A DNA stretch of 64,000 nucleotides from Oxytricha trifallax (lineage: Eukaryota; Ciliophora; Spirotrichea; Sporadotrichida; Oxytrichidae). The DNA lies in NCBI GenBank assembly GCA_000711775.1, contig ARYC01000527.1, positions 91,361 to 155,360 of the forward strand, read 5' to 3'. Under the pieces are notes generated by a model that was given only the letters and a program-made list of their open reading frames with translations, was not told the origin of the DNA and searched no databases. This document shows positions 46,505-57,605 of the stretch, in pieces. How positions within the stretch are numbered: the stretch's first letter is position 1; every line of letters starts with the position of its first letter. Both the position numbers and the translations under genes were made by a program.

Positions 46505-46927
46505 ATGGAAAGAAGAATTTAAATAGTCAGAAAATAATTAAAATAATTGAGTGAAAAAAACAGCATTAGTAAATAAAAATTGTAAAAATTGATGGTTTCT
46601 TTAAAGGATACTCATACAATGCTCGGCATGGATAATTAATTTTCAAACTTTACACCCTCTGAAATTGAAGAAGAGAGAAAGGAAATACAAAAGCATATCG
46701 ATGAACAATGCTCTTAAATAAGAAAGCATTCAGAATTTAGTAATTCAATTTTAGAGATGGAAATGAAATTCATATTTGGAGAGATTGACAAAGACAATGT
46801 AGGAGACATTGAACAACAAATCAAGGATATTTTGTTTCAACTTCCAGATGACTTTTTGGATTATTTACATTAGCGTTTTTATATTCATAATATAATTGAA
46901 CATATGGGAATATTGCCTTGTAAATGA
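46505..46927 (+). CDS. 140-aa helical protein, copy 1
   Basis: ATG 46505, TGA 46925-46927. The N-terminus is basic and helical (KQLKQLSEKNSISKQKLQKL), followed by KDTHTMLGMDNQFSNFTPSE, an acidic helix and FQLPDDFLDYLHQRF. The copy at 58861-59283 keeps the same length and frame with scattered substitutions, arguing that it is or recently was coding. Family not recognised. Confidence 0.55.
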
Positions 46928-47263
46928 ATAATATATTTAATTTATTTTAAAAATTGTATCTAAATTAATATAGATAGGTTTGAATGATAAAATCAAATAT
47001 TAATATTTACTACATTATAATTATAAATTATATATTTAATCTAAGATAATAAAAGAGTTCTTTCATTTTTAATATATATAAAATCTTTACATTAAATGTT
47101 AATCCTCCTGAAGTCTTCTCTGCATAGGAGTTAGGTTTGTGTTGATTGGAACATTAAACGAATGCTTTAAAAAATACTTATTAACATTTGAGGCATGTGT
47201 GTAAGAGAATAGCTGGAGTAGTCTGGTGAAAAAGGTATTGATACAAGATATTGAACTATATTT

Positions 47264-48244
47264 ATGACTCAGAAAAACTTTTTGTAACAAAGTTCTGGGT
47301 CTCAAGCACTTCTCAACGAGAAAGTAAGTATTATTGACATTATAATTTTTGCATATGTAGGACAATAACTTCAGACTTTAAATCAATTTGAGATTACAGA
47401 TTGTAAATTAACACATTCATGAAAGTGATAATGGAAAATGGAATCTATTTCATTCTTGCTGCAGATAACACAAAGTCCTCAGACTATAGTTTTTAATACA
47501 TTTGCATTATATTTCTACAAGAGAGAAGGTTATAAGAGAGACAGTTCAGCTATTTATAGTATATTTTCAACTTAATTCACTCAGTAAAGTATAATGTAAA
47601 GCTAGGATCAACAAAGTTCACAACAAGATAAAACTTCATTACATTACATTGATGGTTAGAAAGTGATTTCAAACTCCACTACCTTCAATTATCACCAAAC
47701 CAATTTCAAGGAAGACTTTTCGAAGAATTAGATTTATTCTGAGAGTGACTTACAGACCCTGATCCAAAATAAAAAGAACTAAAAGATGATTGGAAATCTC
47801 TCTAGAACATCACTAAGTAAAGACCTAAAATTTTCATCCACATTTAAGAATAAAAGATTTCACAGTCCTATCTTCACATAAAAGAGAGGATTATTATCTT
47901 AATCCCATTAGAAATTAAAGATAATTTTATTTATCGTTAAAATCAAGATACACTTCAAATACTTCGAGGAACTCAAATGTACTCTGTGATTTGTTTGTAA
48001 AATAAAGTCTGAAAAACTAGAATTTTAACCATAAGAAGCTTATTTTGAAACAGGGAACCCAGTCTGCTATGTCAAAGTTTGAATTAAATAGGAAAGTTAT
48101 CTCTTTTCGAAAGAATTTAAACTCTGTTTAAGAGGTTTCGAGGTTCAGCAAAAACAGTGATTACTATATGGAGTACTTGATCCTATCCAAGATTACGAAC
48201 TGAGAGCGAAAAGATTTCAGAATAAGAAGATAATTTCGAAGTGA
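47264..48244 (+). CDS. Unrecognised gene with a CxxC-like C-terminus, two introns
   Basis: ATG 47264. GT...AG introns at 47324-47360 (37 nt) and 47403-47464 (62 nt) connect LLNEK - DNNFRLQINLRLQI - ITQSPQTIVFNTFALYFYKR in one frame. A Ser/Gln/Lys-rich middle follows, then IHFKYFEELKCTL and TGA 47987-47989, where other family members have LKCxxC. Further frames (KSEKLEFQPQEAYFETGNPV; RAKRFQNKKIISK with TGA 48242) suggest an IES splits the C-terminus. Possibly a divergent member of the zinc-finger family. Confidence 0.5.
47324..47360 (+). other. Intron, 37 nt
   Basis: GTAAGT...GCATATGTAG; splice in phase between GAG AAA and GAC AAT. Confidence 0.65.
47403..47464 (+). other. Intron, 62 nt
   Basis: GTAAAT...CTTGCTGCAG; splice in phase between CAG ATT and ATA ACA. 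Confidence 0.65.
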
Positions 48245-48359
48245 GTAAAAGTCACTAGAGTCTTTACAAACCTTCTTCTTCATTCCTTAATCCAAATTAG
48301 AACAATGAACTCAAAGCTAATAAAGTGAAATTTTAAATTAAAAATTTTATTATATATTT

Positions 48360-49422
48360 GTTCACCCCGAGGTACCCTCACCCCCCCCTCCCCCACCTCA
48401 AAAATGAAGTCCCCCTAATATAACCCAATTTATATGAAAAATCATATTCCCAAGGTCTGAATCGACTACCTTCATGGCATCTCACCCACATAACAATATT
48501 TATATATAAATTTACATATTTTTCAAAATTATTTATTATCTTTTTAATTGCTAATTTGATGTTATTTTGAATTTTTGTCAACTGTCACTACATCCGTCGA
48601 CTATTTAGACATATACTGCCATAGGAAAATATATTTCAATTGAGTTTACATTATCTAGACTTATTGCAGAATTTAATAATACAATAAAGCTATGCACATA
48701 AAAATTCCAAAAATCTTTTACAGCCTAAATCATCTGATTTCGATTTAAATATAAAAATTAACATGAGTAAATTTTTTAAAAAAAATTATTTAATGTCTAG
48801 AATAATTATTATTTTATCATATAAAATGATAATGATTTTGCTAAGATTTTAAAAAATTGAAAATAAAATAAATTAAAAACATTATTATTTTTATTAATAT
48901 TTCATTATATTATGAATTTATTCTAGACATTAAATAATTTTTTAAAAAAAATTTACTCATGTTAATTTTTATATTTAAATCGAAATCAGATGATTTAGGC
49001 TGTAAATGATTTTTGGAATTTTTATGTGCATAGCTTTATTGTATTATTAAAATCTGCAATAAGTCTAGAAAATGTAAACTCAATTGAAATATATTTTCCT
49101 ATGGCAGTATATGTCTTAAACAGTCGACGGATGTAGTGACAGTTGACAAAAATTCAAAATAACATCAAATTAGCAATTAAAAAGATAATAAATAATTTTG
49201 AAAAATTATGTCATTTTGTATATAAATATTGTTATGTGGGTGAGATGTCAAGAAGGTAGTCAATTCAGACATTGGGAATATGATTTTTCAAATAAAGTGG
49301 GTTAATTTAGGGGGACTTCATTTTTGAGGTGGGGGGGGGGTGGGTTAGGGCGGGTAGGGGTTTATAGGAGTGGGGGTACTCAGTTAGGGGATGGGAGGAG
49401 GGGGGAGTACCTCGGGGTGAAC
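48360..49422. mobile_element. Foldback element, 1063 bp, with 8-bp target duplication
   Basis: Two inverted arms of about 480-530 bp surround an AT-rich centre near 48860. The outer ends read GTTCACCCCGAGGTAC and its inverse. ATATATTT lies on both sides (48352-48359, 49423-49430). The tips are strongly C-rich on the left and G-rich on the right (49329-49413), and the right arm is about 60 bp longer there. No ORF; non-autonomous. An 8-bp duplication is typical of hAT-like and a few other DDE families, but the TIR was not matched to any. Confidence 0.85.
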
Positions 49423-49439
49423 ATATATTTAATAAGTAA

Positions 49440-50340
49440 AACAGAAATTAGAGGATAATGCTTCAAAGAAGATTAAGATTGACAAGAAATATTATTAGTT
49501 TATTTTATTGTTTTAATTCAAAAGTCATCAAGAAAGATCAGGAGCCAAAAAGAAAAGCCAAAGTCCAATATCTTATTATTATTTCTTTTAAATTACCTTC
49601 AGTGGTATACCTTGCTTTAAATGGAGAGAAGATACATTTTATTATTTTTTAATTTTAAGGTCACAATTTCAATGCCATAGCAGAAGGATTACATAAGGTT
49701 TACTCTAGACACAAAATTTTTCACTACTGCATAGATTTATTACACTTTGCTAAGAGACCTTAACAAAAGTCACAAAGATCTTTTCAAAAACCTCTCAGAG
49801 TTCGACTTATATTTTCCATAAACTTAATTTTTCATTTAACTGAGAACATAGTGCTTTTCTGCAAGGTTTATAAATCTTTATATATTCTTTAATGGTGTGT
49901 GGGCACAAGGATTCTAATGGCGATGGAAGATTTCATTGGTGGCTAAACAAACATGGATCTTTGCCTTAAAATGGTGGTAAGAAGCCTCATCCTCGAAACT
50001 TCAAAATCAAGGCAGAGCCAAGGAATGACTTTACAAAAATTTCAACTCACCATTAAGAAACCTAAGTTGACTCAAAGATTGATCAAAGTGATAATAACTT
50101 AGATTAGTTTAGAGATATGATTGATTCCTAATAAAATTCTTCAGTCGATTGCACAAATACTTTTGATTTGTCTGTGCCTTTGAATCTTAATTACAAGCCA
50201 ATGGAAAAGAAAACCACCTCACAAAAACAAGCTTTTAAAAGCTCTTAAGCATTCTATTAGATTCAAAGAGCATGGTTTAATGTAAAACAATGTATATTAA
50301 TGATGTTTCAAGAAAGATTTAATTTTTTTCTTATTTACCA
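49440..50340 (+). pseudogene. Repeat A copy 2: truncated relative of ZF1
   Basis: Matches 1640-2566. Contains KDQEPKRKAKVQ, IVLFCK at about 49850 and VCGHKDSNGDGRFHWWLNKH at 49895-49955. If the segment between is removed at shared GT, the CKVCGHK finger forms as in ZF1. The ORF from ATG 49892 runs without TGA into the TBE end that truncates the copy. It lies immediately right of the foldback element. Confidence 0.55.
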
Positions 50341-50945
50341 ATAAAAACCCCAAAACCCCTTAGTGAGGTTAATAAGTGCTTTTATTTGTTGTATTTGTTA
50401 GGGGTTAGGGTTATTAATTAAATAGGAGGCAAAAATAGAAAGCCTTTGGGGTATATTTATGATGAAGAGTATATAGATTTAGTGTTTAAAATTGCAATAT
50501 GGATGTGTTTTAAATATATTGTGACTAAGTCAAACCAGTTCTGAACTATAAGTATATTGCTCGGCTCCTAAAGCGAAGTCCATCAACTGTTCGTTCTCCC
50601 TGCTTGAAAGCTGTGTAATTAAAGCTATAATAATAGCTGAATTCTTAGCCTAAGAGGAAGTCAAAGTTTATATAGAAGCATATTGACTATCTTATTAATG
50701 AAAATACTTTGAAGTATTGGGCTCACTTCTCTCTCGACTAACAAGCTATAATGTTTCACCGCCAGTTCCCTGAGTTGAAGATCTCTGCATAGTCTGTTGT
50801 TAACATTTATAAACGAAATGGTATCACTTACAAAGATTTGAATCGTATCAAGAGAATGATTGGTTTCACTCAGCCATTTTACACCAACAATTTCAATTAT
50901 ATTTATGATTAAATTCTGAGAGCATAATAGAATAATATTAAATAC
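50341..50945 (+). mobile_element. Truncated TBE transposon, 5' part of transposase only
   Basis: Starts AAAACCCCAAAACCCCTTAG and encodes, with gaps, the N-terminal transposase region also seen at 61743 (LKYWAHFSL..QAIMFHRQFPEL; ISAQSVVNIYKRNGITYKD). It stops before the first catalytic Asp and runs into unrelated AT-rich DNA. The start region is frameshifted and carries a TGA. Confidence 0.8.
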
Positions 50946-51904
50946 TCTTATGAATTTAAAATTATTATTATACTAAGAAAAATGTATTTATATTGTCTAA
51001 ATAACTAACATCATTTTTAAAAGCATATTAATGCAAGTAATTAAAAAGGTTTTTGAAGAAATTAATATTTGGTAAATTTTGATGACATAAATTGATTTTA
51101 AGTATGAATAAAAACTATTCCTTTGATAAGGCACAGTTTATGCATTTTAAAATATTTGTATTAGCAAGATGGAAAGAAGTTTGTACCCAGAGAGTTATTG
51201 TCTAATGGCTAAAAAGTTGAGAGTTGCAGTTAAGAGTCCACCTAACCTTATTCTCAGATAAAAATTACATTTCTTAGATTAATTAAACAAAACAGCTTCA
51301 AGATTATTTCAAGATTGAGTTACCATAATTATTTGAATGGAAGTAATGTGATTTTCAATAAAAGAATATATAATATTTGAAAAAATTCTTTTTATTAATA
51401 AGTAAGTGTATAGACTCTCTATGTAATTATTTATAATTTTAAAGTGAGAGATTTGATTTAGGATTAGAGTCATCTTGTCCTAATTTACATTAGCGATATT
51501 GTGGCGTTTTAATCCCTAACTCCTACAAAACCTGAGATCAACAAGAATGCTTCAGAGTTTGAGTGTACTCCCGTAAAATAAATAAGTATTAGAGAAATAA
51601 GAGCCTCAAGTAGTTTATGTTTCCTCCTCAGGTGACAAGCAAGCTCCTAGTATATAATCTCTTTAGTCGAGTAAGCAATAAAAAGTAGAGTACATTAACT
51701 AGTCTGATTAAAAGAAACCTCAATCTAGAATAAATGATAAAGAGGAGAAAAAGAAAGATTTCAATAGAGAGTTTAGAGACTATAGCAAAATAATGAATAC
51801 CAAGTAGAGAAATTCCATTTTGTCCAATGAGAAACAGAAACTTAATTTATTATTAATTTTTTCTCGAATCACCCCTTTAATTTTAAAGATTTTTTATAAA
51901 CTAG

Positions 51905-52246
51905 TATTGCTAAAATACATTTGAATCGGGAAATTGTTAAAATTAAAATATAACTGTAAGCGTAATTAATATCAACTGCCATGTTTTTGATTAGTCTATA
52001 CTTTTAATTTGGATTACTATTATTAAAATTTGATTCAGTTAAACTGGATTATTGGATCACAGAATGTAGTATAAACTGCCCTATAAAAAGATGATTTAAC
52101 TAGATTAGATTACTCAAAATTGGATCATTGGATCACAAAAACAAGGAATGAACCAATGATCTAATAATCCAATGTACCAATGTGCCGTTTTAATAAAACA
52201 GATTTAATCTGAGCCGAATTGGATCACTTTATCAGGAGACAAGAAG
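51905..52246 (+). repeat. Left terminal inverted repeat of the Rep element, with repeated TTGGATCA
   Basis: 342 bp, inverted copy at 53741-54080 with few differences. It holds TTGGATCA at about 52052, 52120, 52128 and 52219, plus inverted CCAATGATC at about 52153, spaced like iterons or Rep-binding sites. Confidence 0.8.
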
Positions 52247-52314
52247 ATATGTATTAGAAGTTGTTATTATTAATCTTAATAATTAAGCAAATTTATATAG
52301 TATATTTAGAAGCC

Positions 52315-53721
52315 TCAATTAGAATCGTCGCCGTCGTCGTTGTTGTCGACAGTAGAACCATCGAATGTCTCACCTGCTTCTCCTGGGATGTCTCCATCGC
52401 TCAGTAGCCGCAAGTAGAAGTATTAGGTTAGATGAATCGCGGTGAATGGGAATGGCTTTCCGGAATCTCTGATGCCCTTTTATAGCTCTATTAGCGTGAT
52501 CCTGGTTAGGAAGGCCTCTATATCAATCTCAGACATACTATTGAAAGGCAGGCTATTAGATGTGATATAAACCTGGCACCGCTGATATTTCACTTCTGGA
52601 TCCTCAAACTTGCGGTTGATGGGGTATCCCTCCCCTTCAAGGAAGCTCTTCATTACTGCAATGTTCTTTTTGCTGTAAAATTGCCTGTGATTGATTTCAT
52701 TCATGATAATTATTGAGGACTTTCTCTCGGTTCTGCCAGTGGATACCTGAAATTGACTCGATGACTCCTGGAATCTCTCTGTGATAAATATCTATTCTAG
52801 TATTCTTGCGATCGTTTTTTTTCCAGTATCGGGGTCACCAAAGAGCCACACCGCGTTCATCTCGCTCTCGTACTTTCTGAAAATCACTTTGAAAAGAGAA
52901 TCTACGACATCTTGGTACCGGCTGTCTATCATTTATTAATTGCTTGACATCAACATCTCATCATTCTCCTGAGCCTTCTCCAAGAAGCTTTAAAGCTATT
53001 CTATCGCACTTAGCTGCACCATCTGGCTTTTCCCAATCTACTTACAGAACTTTAGATGCGTCTTAATATGCTGACTGTGGTTCACGATCTCAATTAGTTT
53101 GCTAACATCACCAAGATTGTCTTCGTAGAAATCCTTCACGTCATGAATATTGCCAACTGCGCTGCCGCTGATCACCTCCTTTACCAATTCCTCCTTTGTG
53201 CAGCGTGGTATCTTGTGCTCCTCTAAGCGAGAGATCTTCTTTGGTTTAACCCTACTCGCGATGAAAGCATTAAGTTTCGCGGAATCTCCATGGATCAACT
53301 CGAGGTTTTAGAAATTCTTTATGATTTGTTTGCTCGTTACGCTGTTGATGCTCTTTGCCCCAAGCTTGAGATCGTCGATCACTATCTTGCCTGTATATCT
53401 ATCCGAAGTGAAAGATGCTTTACTGAGACCTGGTTGCCCTTGTTTGACGTGAATGCTCAAGTACTCTGCGCCGGTTTTGGTATCGCGGAAATGCAGCACG
53501 TGGCACAAGCGCGAATTTACAGATAAGATTTCTTTTTCGATTCTCTTGAAGCGTTTCTCTTGTACACTGAATGCGATGGAGAACAAAAAGTAATCTCTGA
53601 GACTGTATCGACCTTCTATAGGAGTATTCATAATCAAAATAATTGACTTACCTGATTATCTTGCGGATATGTAGTAGTTTGTCATCCTCACGTTTAAAAA
53701 TTTGAATGTTTCGTTTATCAT
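52315..53721 (-). CDS. Rep-like protein with SF3 helicase domain, 468 aa
   Basis: ATG 53721, TGA 52317-52315, one open frame. Residues 295-303 (GDPDTGKKT) form a Walker A loop preceded by VWLF. Residues 336-345 (SIIIMNEINH) are a Walker B-like strand with Asn-Glu. Residues 386-389 (ITSN) are SF3 motif C with the sensor Asn. This order and spacing define SF3 helicases of small-replicon Rep proteins. The N-terminal ~230 residues should hold an endonuclease; a YTGK motif near 135 fits a Rep Tyr motif, but I see no clear HUH. The acidic tail is Asp/Gly-rich. Gln is often TAA/TAG, so the gene uses the host code. A 36-nt in-frame GT...AG segment (53616-53651) could be an intron. Confidence 0.8.
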
Positions 53722-53740
53722 GATTTTATTATTAATAAAC

Positions 53741-54080
53741 TTCTTGTCTCCTGATAAAGTGATCCAATACGGCTCAGATTAAATCTGTTTTATTAAAACG
53801 GCACATTGGTACATTGGATTATTAGATCATTGGTTCATTCCTTGTTTTTGTGATCCAAAGATCCAATTTTGAGTAATCTAATCTAGTTAATCATCTTTTT
53901 ATAGGGCAGTTTATACTACATTCTGTGATCCAATAATCCAGTTTAACTGAATCAAATTTTAATAATAGTAATCCAAATTAAAAGTATAGACTAATCAAAA
54001 ACATGGCAGTTGATATTAATTACGCTTACAGTTATATTTTAATTTTAACAATTTCCCGATTCAAATGTATTTTAGCAATA
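53741..54080 (-). repeat. Right terminal inverted repeat of the Rep element
   Basis: Inverse of 51905-52246. Its inner edge is 20 bp from the start codon of the Rep ORF, so it probably carries the promoter. Confidence 0.85.
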
Positions 54081-54330
54081 GTGCCAAACTAGATTGTGAA
54101 TCGTCAAGCTCGGAATTAATTTTAAGATAAAGACTAGCAAAGAAATAGATAAAACTTCATTGTTTCCTCATAATAAATTTATAGCTCCAGTTCTTTGAGT
54201 GACTTCAGTGATGTGTATATCTCGTAAAACTAGAAAAGAAAGCCTAATAATTTTTCTTAAAGCCAATTCAAGCTTCAAATCAGTTATAGAAGAGCATCTG
54301 AAATATATTTTAACCTCAAAGAAGCCGCCT

Positions 54331-55317
54331 TGGGTTTGAAATTACAAAATAAAGAAATAATTAATTTTATTTGTAATTATATTAGATAATAATTAAATTA
54401 AGGTTTCAAAACTACATAGGCAATCCCAAAATTTACATACACATGGCTAATGCTACAAAGTAAAAATTAGAAACCACTGCTTTGATAAAGTATGTCTTCT
54501 AATAAATCAATAGAAAAGATATTTTTATTTAAAATTTGACACCAGTGTTCTTGACACTAATAAATATTTGCAAAAAAGAGAATATCAATTCTGGTAAGAT
54601 GTTCAAAATAAAGAAATTTTATATATTTGATTGAGAAATACAAGACATACAAGTTCAAAGATACTCAATATTAATAAAGGCTTTTGATTGATAAATATAA
54701 TTGGAGATAAATCCATTATTTAAGAATATATTTTTATATACAATTTGCTTTGTTTTAAACATTAATTTAAAAAATCATTAAAAATGTAAAAAAGAATTTT
54801 CTAAAGTAAGTGTTGATATAAAATCATATAAATATTTTAAGTAAACAAATTTAACTATATCATTTTTAATTTAAGGATATAACTTAAAACCATTTTTATT
54901 TATTTTTAGGGACTATTTAAATTTGATAAAATAATATATACAATTTATTAAATTTATTATGCAAATAAAGAAAATTTGTTTTAGATTTATTAATGATGAA
55001 GAATATATACATTTTATAGTTCAAAGATAGGTGAGATAAATTTAATGTTAAACCAAATTAGTTTTTCAATCAATCAATAATCATTCTAGATATCGCTTTA
55101 TTCTATTTTAATATAGATATTAAGTTAATTAAATTAGTATTAAATGATTAGATTTATGAAAAATTCATAGTATTCTTATCATCGATTTATTATTTTAAAA
55201 TAAGCAATTCTGTTTCCATTCATACTTTTACAAATATTGGGATCCAATGCATATATTTTTGGAATAAAAGGTTTTAGTTTTTTTCATAATTTTACAATTT
55301 TAATACAATTGATGATA
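54331..55317. other. AT-rich spacer within the ZF8 copy
   Basis: Fragments matching 25200-25620 (54400-54720), then featureless AT-rich DNA. Confidence 0.4.
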
Positions 55318-55663
55318 ACTTCAAAGACGCAAGAAGTGCAATCCATTACAAGTTCAGCCCCATCTACTTGCTGACTACCTGCGGCCAGTTAAGAGTGTGG
55401 TTCACTTTCGAGCAGAAGGACGGCAAGCATTGCAATATGTTCTATCACAGGAGCGTCAAGATCTCACATCTCTACCCAGAACACTGATTAAAGATAACAT
55501 ATTTAATTCAATTTATTCTTAGTCTAACCTAAAAATTCTTTGATTGAATTTATCGAATGCTAATTAAAATTAAATATAATTTTAATCTAGAATTTTTCAT
55601 AAACCCATACGTACTTCATGTTTAGAAAGCTAATAAAAAAATTTTAAAAAGAATTTTTATAAT

Positions 55664-56876
55664 CAAAACCCCAAAACCCCTTAATGAGTTTTAAATGTAG
55701 TTTGATTGATGAGGGTAATGTTGGGGATTAGGGTTTCTTTCTGATTATTTTCATTTTTGTTGTTTGATTCAATGTAATTTATTATTTTCATGGTTGAGAT
55801 CTTTAATTTTTTATTTTTTATCATCACTACATCTACATAAATGCTATGTAGAAATTATTTCAATAGGAAAATTTTAATGATAGTACATTAATTGTTTGCT
55901 TTGCTTATTTAATTAGAATATCAAATTTTATGAAATCATCTTCTTATAATTCTAGGGAACTGCATTTTTTTAAATGTTTTGGTACCAATTAAGAATTATT
56001 TCAGATAAGTACTGGTACCAATTAGGTTTTGAATCATTATGGAACTTTTTCATTAAAACCTCATTTTTTAACTAGGTACTAATTAAGTTTTGGTACTATT
56101 ATTGTACCAATTAAAATTAAATGGATTTAGTACCGGTACTAATTAAATTTTAACAAATTTAGTACTAATTTAATGGAATTTAATAGGTCAAAATGGAGAT
56201 CCATCTCTGAACCGTTACAGTTTTTGGAAACTTTCTCCACATTTTTTACCAGGTTGACCTCCTATAAGTTGGCCATATTTAATAGTTGTCTAAAATTTTA
56301 GTGACATTAGAATTACAAAATTTTAAGATTGATCTCCATTGATAATAATTCTAAAACTAAAACATGACAAAACTAAATCTACCAAACACCTTAAAATGAC
56401 TCATTTTATGCATATTTTTTATTCTAATATTACTTAAGTTAACAACATACTCTTTTGTATTGAACAAAATTATGTTAACAAATAACGCAAGCTAAAAGAA
56501 ATAAAAGTAATGGATCGAATTTGAAAATACTTAATGATAAAAAATTCAAAAATATATGTGCATAAATGCCAAATTTTTGAAAAGATGTACTAATCTAATT
56601 TCATAAAAACGATGAGTTAAAGTGATAACTTATGAAAATAATGTAAAGTAGAAATTAATGTAAGTCTAACTTATCTATTATTAATAAAAATGTTATAATA
56701 TGTAAGTAAATATGATAACATACAAGTTGAGTATTAAAAAAAGGTTTATACAATACTTTCATAATTTCATAACTAGAGTAAAAATGATGCTTCCAAACAA
56801 AAATAAACCCTAATCCCAAAATTACCCTCTTCAATCAAAACATATATAAAACTCATTAAGGGGTTTTGAGATTTTG
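55664..56876. mobile_element. Non-autonomous TBE-like element, copy 2 (1213 bp)
   Basis: Same ends and interior as 43347-44516, with AAT on the left and ATT on the right. Its left end is the left boundary of the duplicated segment: unrelated ZF8 flank abuts it directly. Confidence 0.85.
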
Positions 56877-56879
56877 ATT

Positions 56880-57605
56880 CTAGTTGCCAGTTAAGCTTAT
56901 CAAACTTTTCCTCAAACTCTCCTAAACGGTACCAGTATCTGGTCTAAGGTTAGAGATAGAATTGCTTGATAAGATCTTTGATGATTGCGTAAGATGTAGT
57001 CTTCTTATATTATGCTGCTACATTTTCTACCTTCTTCAACTAGGTAATCCATACAGAGTCGTAGTCTTTAGTCATGAGCAGATATACATTCATTGAGACT
57101 AAGGCTTATATATCGATCATTCGATCACCAGCTTTGATGACTCATAAAGTAGGATAAAACATTGAAGACCCATTATACTCATTCTAATTATTAGATGAGA
57201 GTACTCTTAAATTCTAAAAAAAATACTTAATCATATGCATTGATAGGGTAATCGCTGAGGATTATGTTATTGAAGCTTAATCGGTGGTGTACGAATTTAA
57301 TTGTGTGCAGTTCTCTTAAACCATAAATAATTTACATCATTACTAGTCGATCCGAATAAGCACTGCGATTAGTCATCATATAATTGTCTTAACTGAATTG
57401 AGGGATTATTTACTGGAGTGAGATAAGATCGCTGTCTTCAAGATCATCTCCAACTAAGGGATTCCATGAAGTTAGAGCTTGAAGGCTGTCTTAGTTATAT
57501 CATACTCTTGCAGCTACTCTGATTCTAGTTCCTCTACAAGAAAATCTCTCAGACCTTTCGTTTAATCTTTAAGCTAGGTAGTTTAAAGGTTCTTCAATAT
57601 TATAC
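56880..57605 (-). pseudogene. CK1-like pseudokinase, copy 2, lacking its C-terminal MDS
   Basis: Same blocks as copy 1 (LRELHTIKFVHHRLSFNNII; ALVSMNVYLLMTKDYDSVWI; GEFEEKFDKLNWQLE). The TDG-type frameshift of copy 1 is absent here. Beyond the TBE-like element the C-terminal KRKLEELIND segment is missing, so this copy is truncated. Confidence 0.55.

Larger units (their letters stand above)
43347..47071. repeat. Segmental duplication, left copy
   Basis: Collinear with 55664-59421: TBE-like element, kinase fragment, AT-rich spacer and 140-aa ORF, with high identity interrupted by small indels. To the left of the element this copy continues into the kinase C-terminal MDS, which the right copy lacks. 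Confidence 0.85.
51905..54080. mobile_element. Rep/SF3-helicase transposon with 340-bp TIRs and TA target duplication
   Basis: Terminal inverted repeats 51905-52246 and 53741-54080, starting (TA)TTGCTAAAATACATTTG. The related uninterrupted site in ZF4 (24976-24990, CTAGTAATGCCAAACT) shows that insertion duplicated TA. The interior is a single minus-strand ORF (52315-53721) and is GC-richer than the host DNA. No DDE transposase is present. The Rep-type helicase with long TIRs suggests replicative mobilisation, for example a CRESS- or parvovirus-like or plasmid-like ancestor; that origin is inference. Confidence 0.85.
51103..55487 (+). pseudogene. ZF8: zinc-finger family copy, split by the Rep element
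   Basis: Blocks match ZF4/ZF6: MNKNYSFDKA (51103) and QDGKKFVPRELLSNGQKVES (51167-51230), a SEFECTPV block (51540-51600), a continuation at 54085-54330 and the last MDS at 55318-55487. In that MDS nine bases covering Trp-Cys-Ser are missing relative to ZF6, so the first zinc Cys is lost. The middle is interrupted by the 51905-54080 transposon. Together these indicate a dead copy. Confidence 0.6.

Noticed and set aside
47099..47365. Minus-strand ORF MSYICKNYNVNNTYF...
   Set aside because: Antisense to the start of the plus-strand two-intron gene at 47264.
49329..49413. G-rich stretch as telomere or rDNA
   Set aside because: Irregular G runs, matched by inverted C-rich sequence at 48370-48400; part of the foldback element.
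53290..53526. Plus-strand ORF MDQLEVLEILYDLFARYAVD...
   Set aside because: It is the antisense of the Rep helicase ORF, which has the recognisable motifs and a long open frame.
52315..53721. A definite HUH endonuclease in the Rep protein
   Set aside because: I could see an SIHVKQ and a YTGK stretch but no convincing HxH/HxQ motif at proper spacing, so only the helicase domain is claimed.
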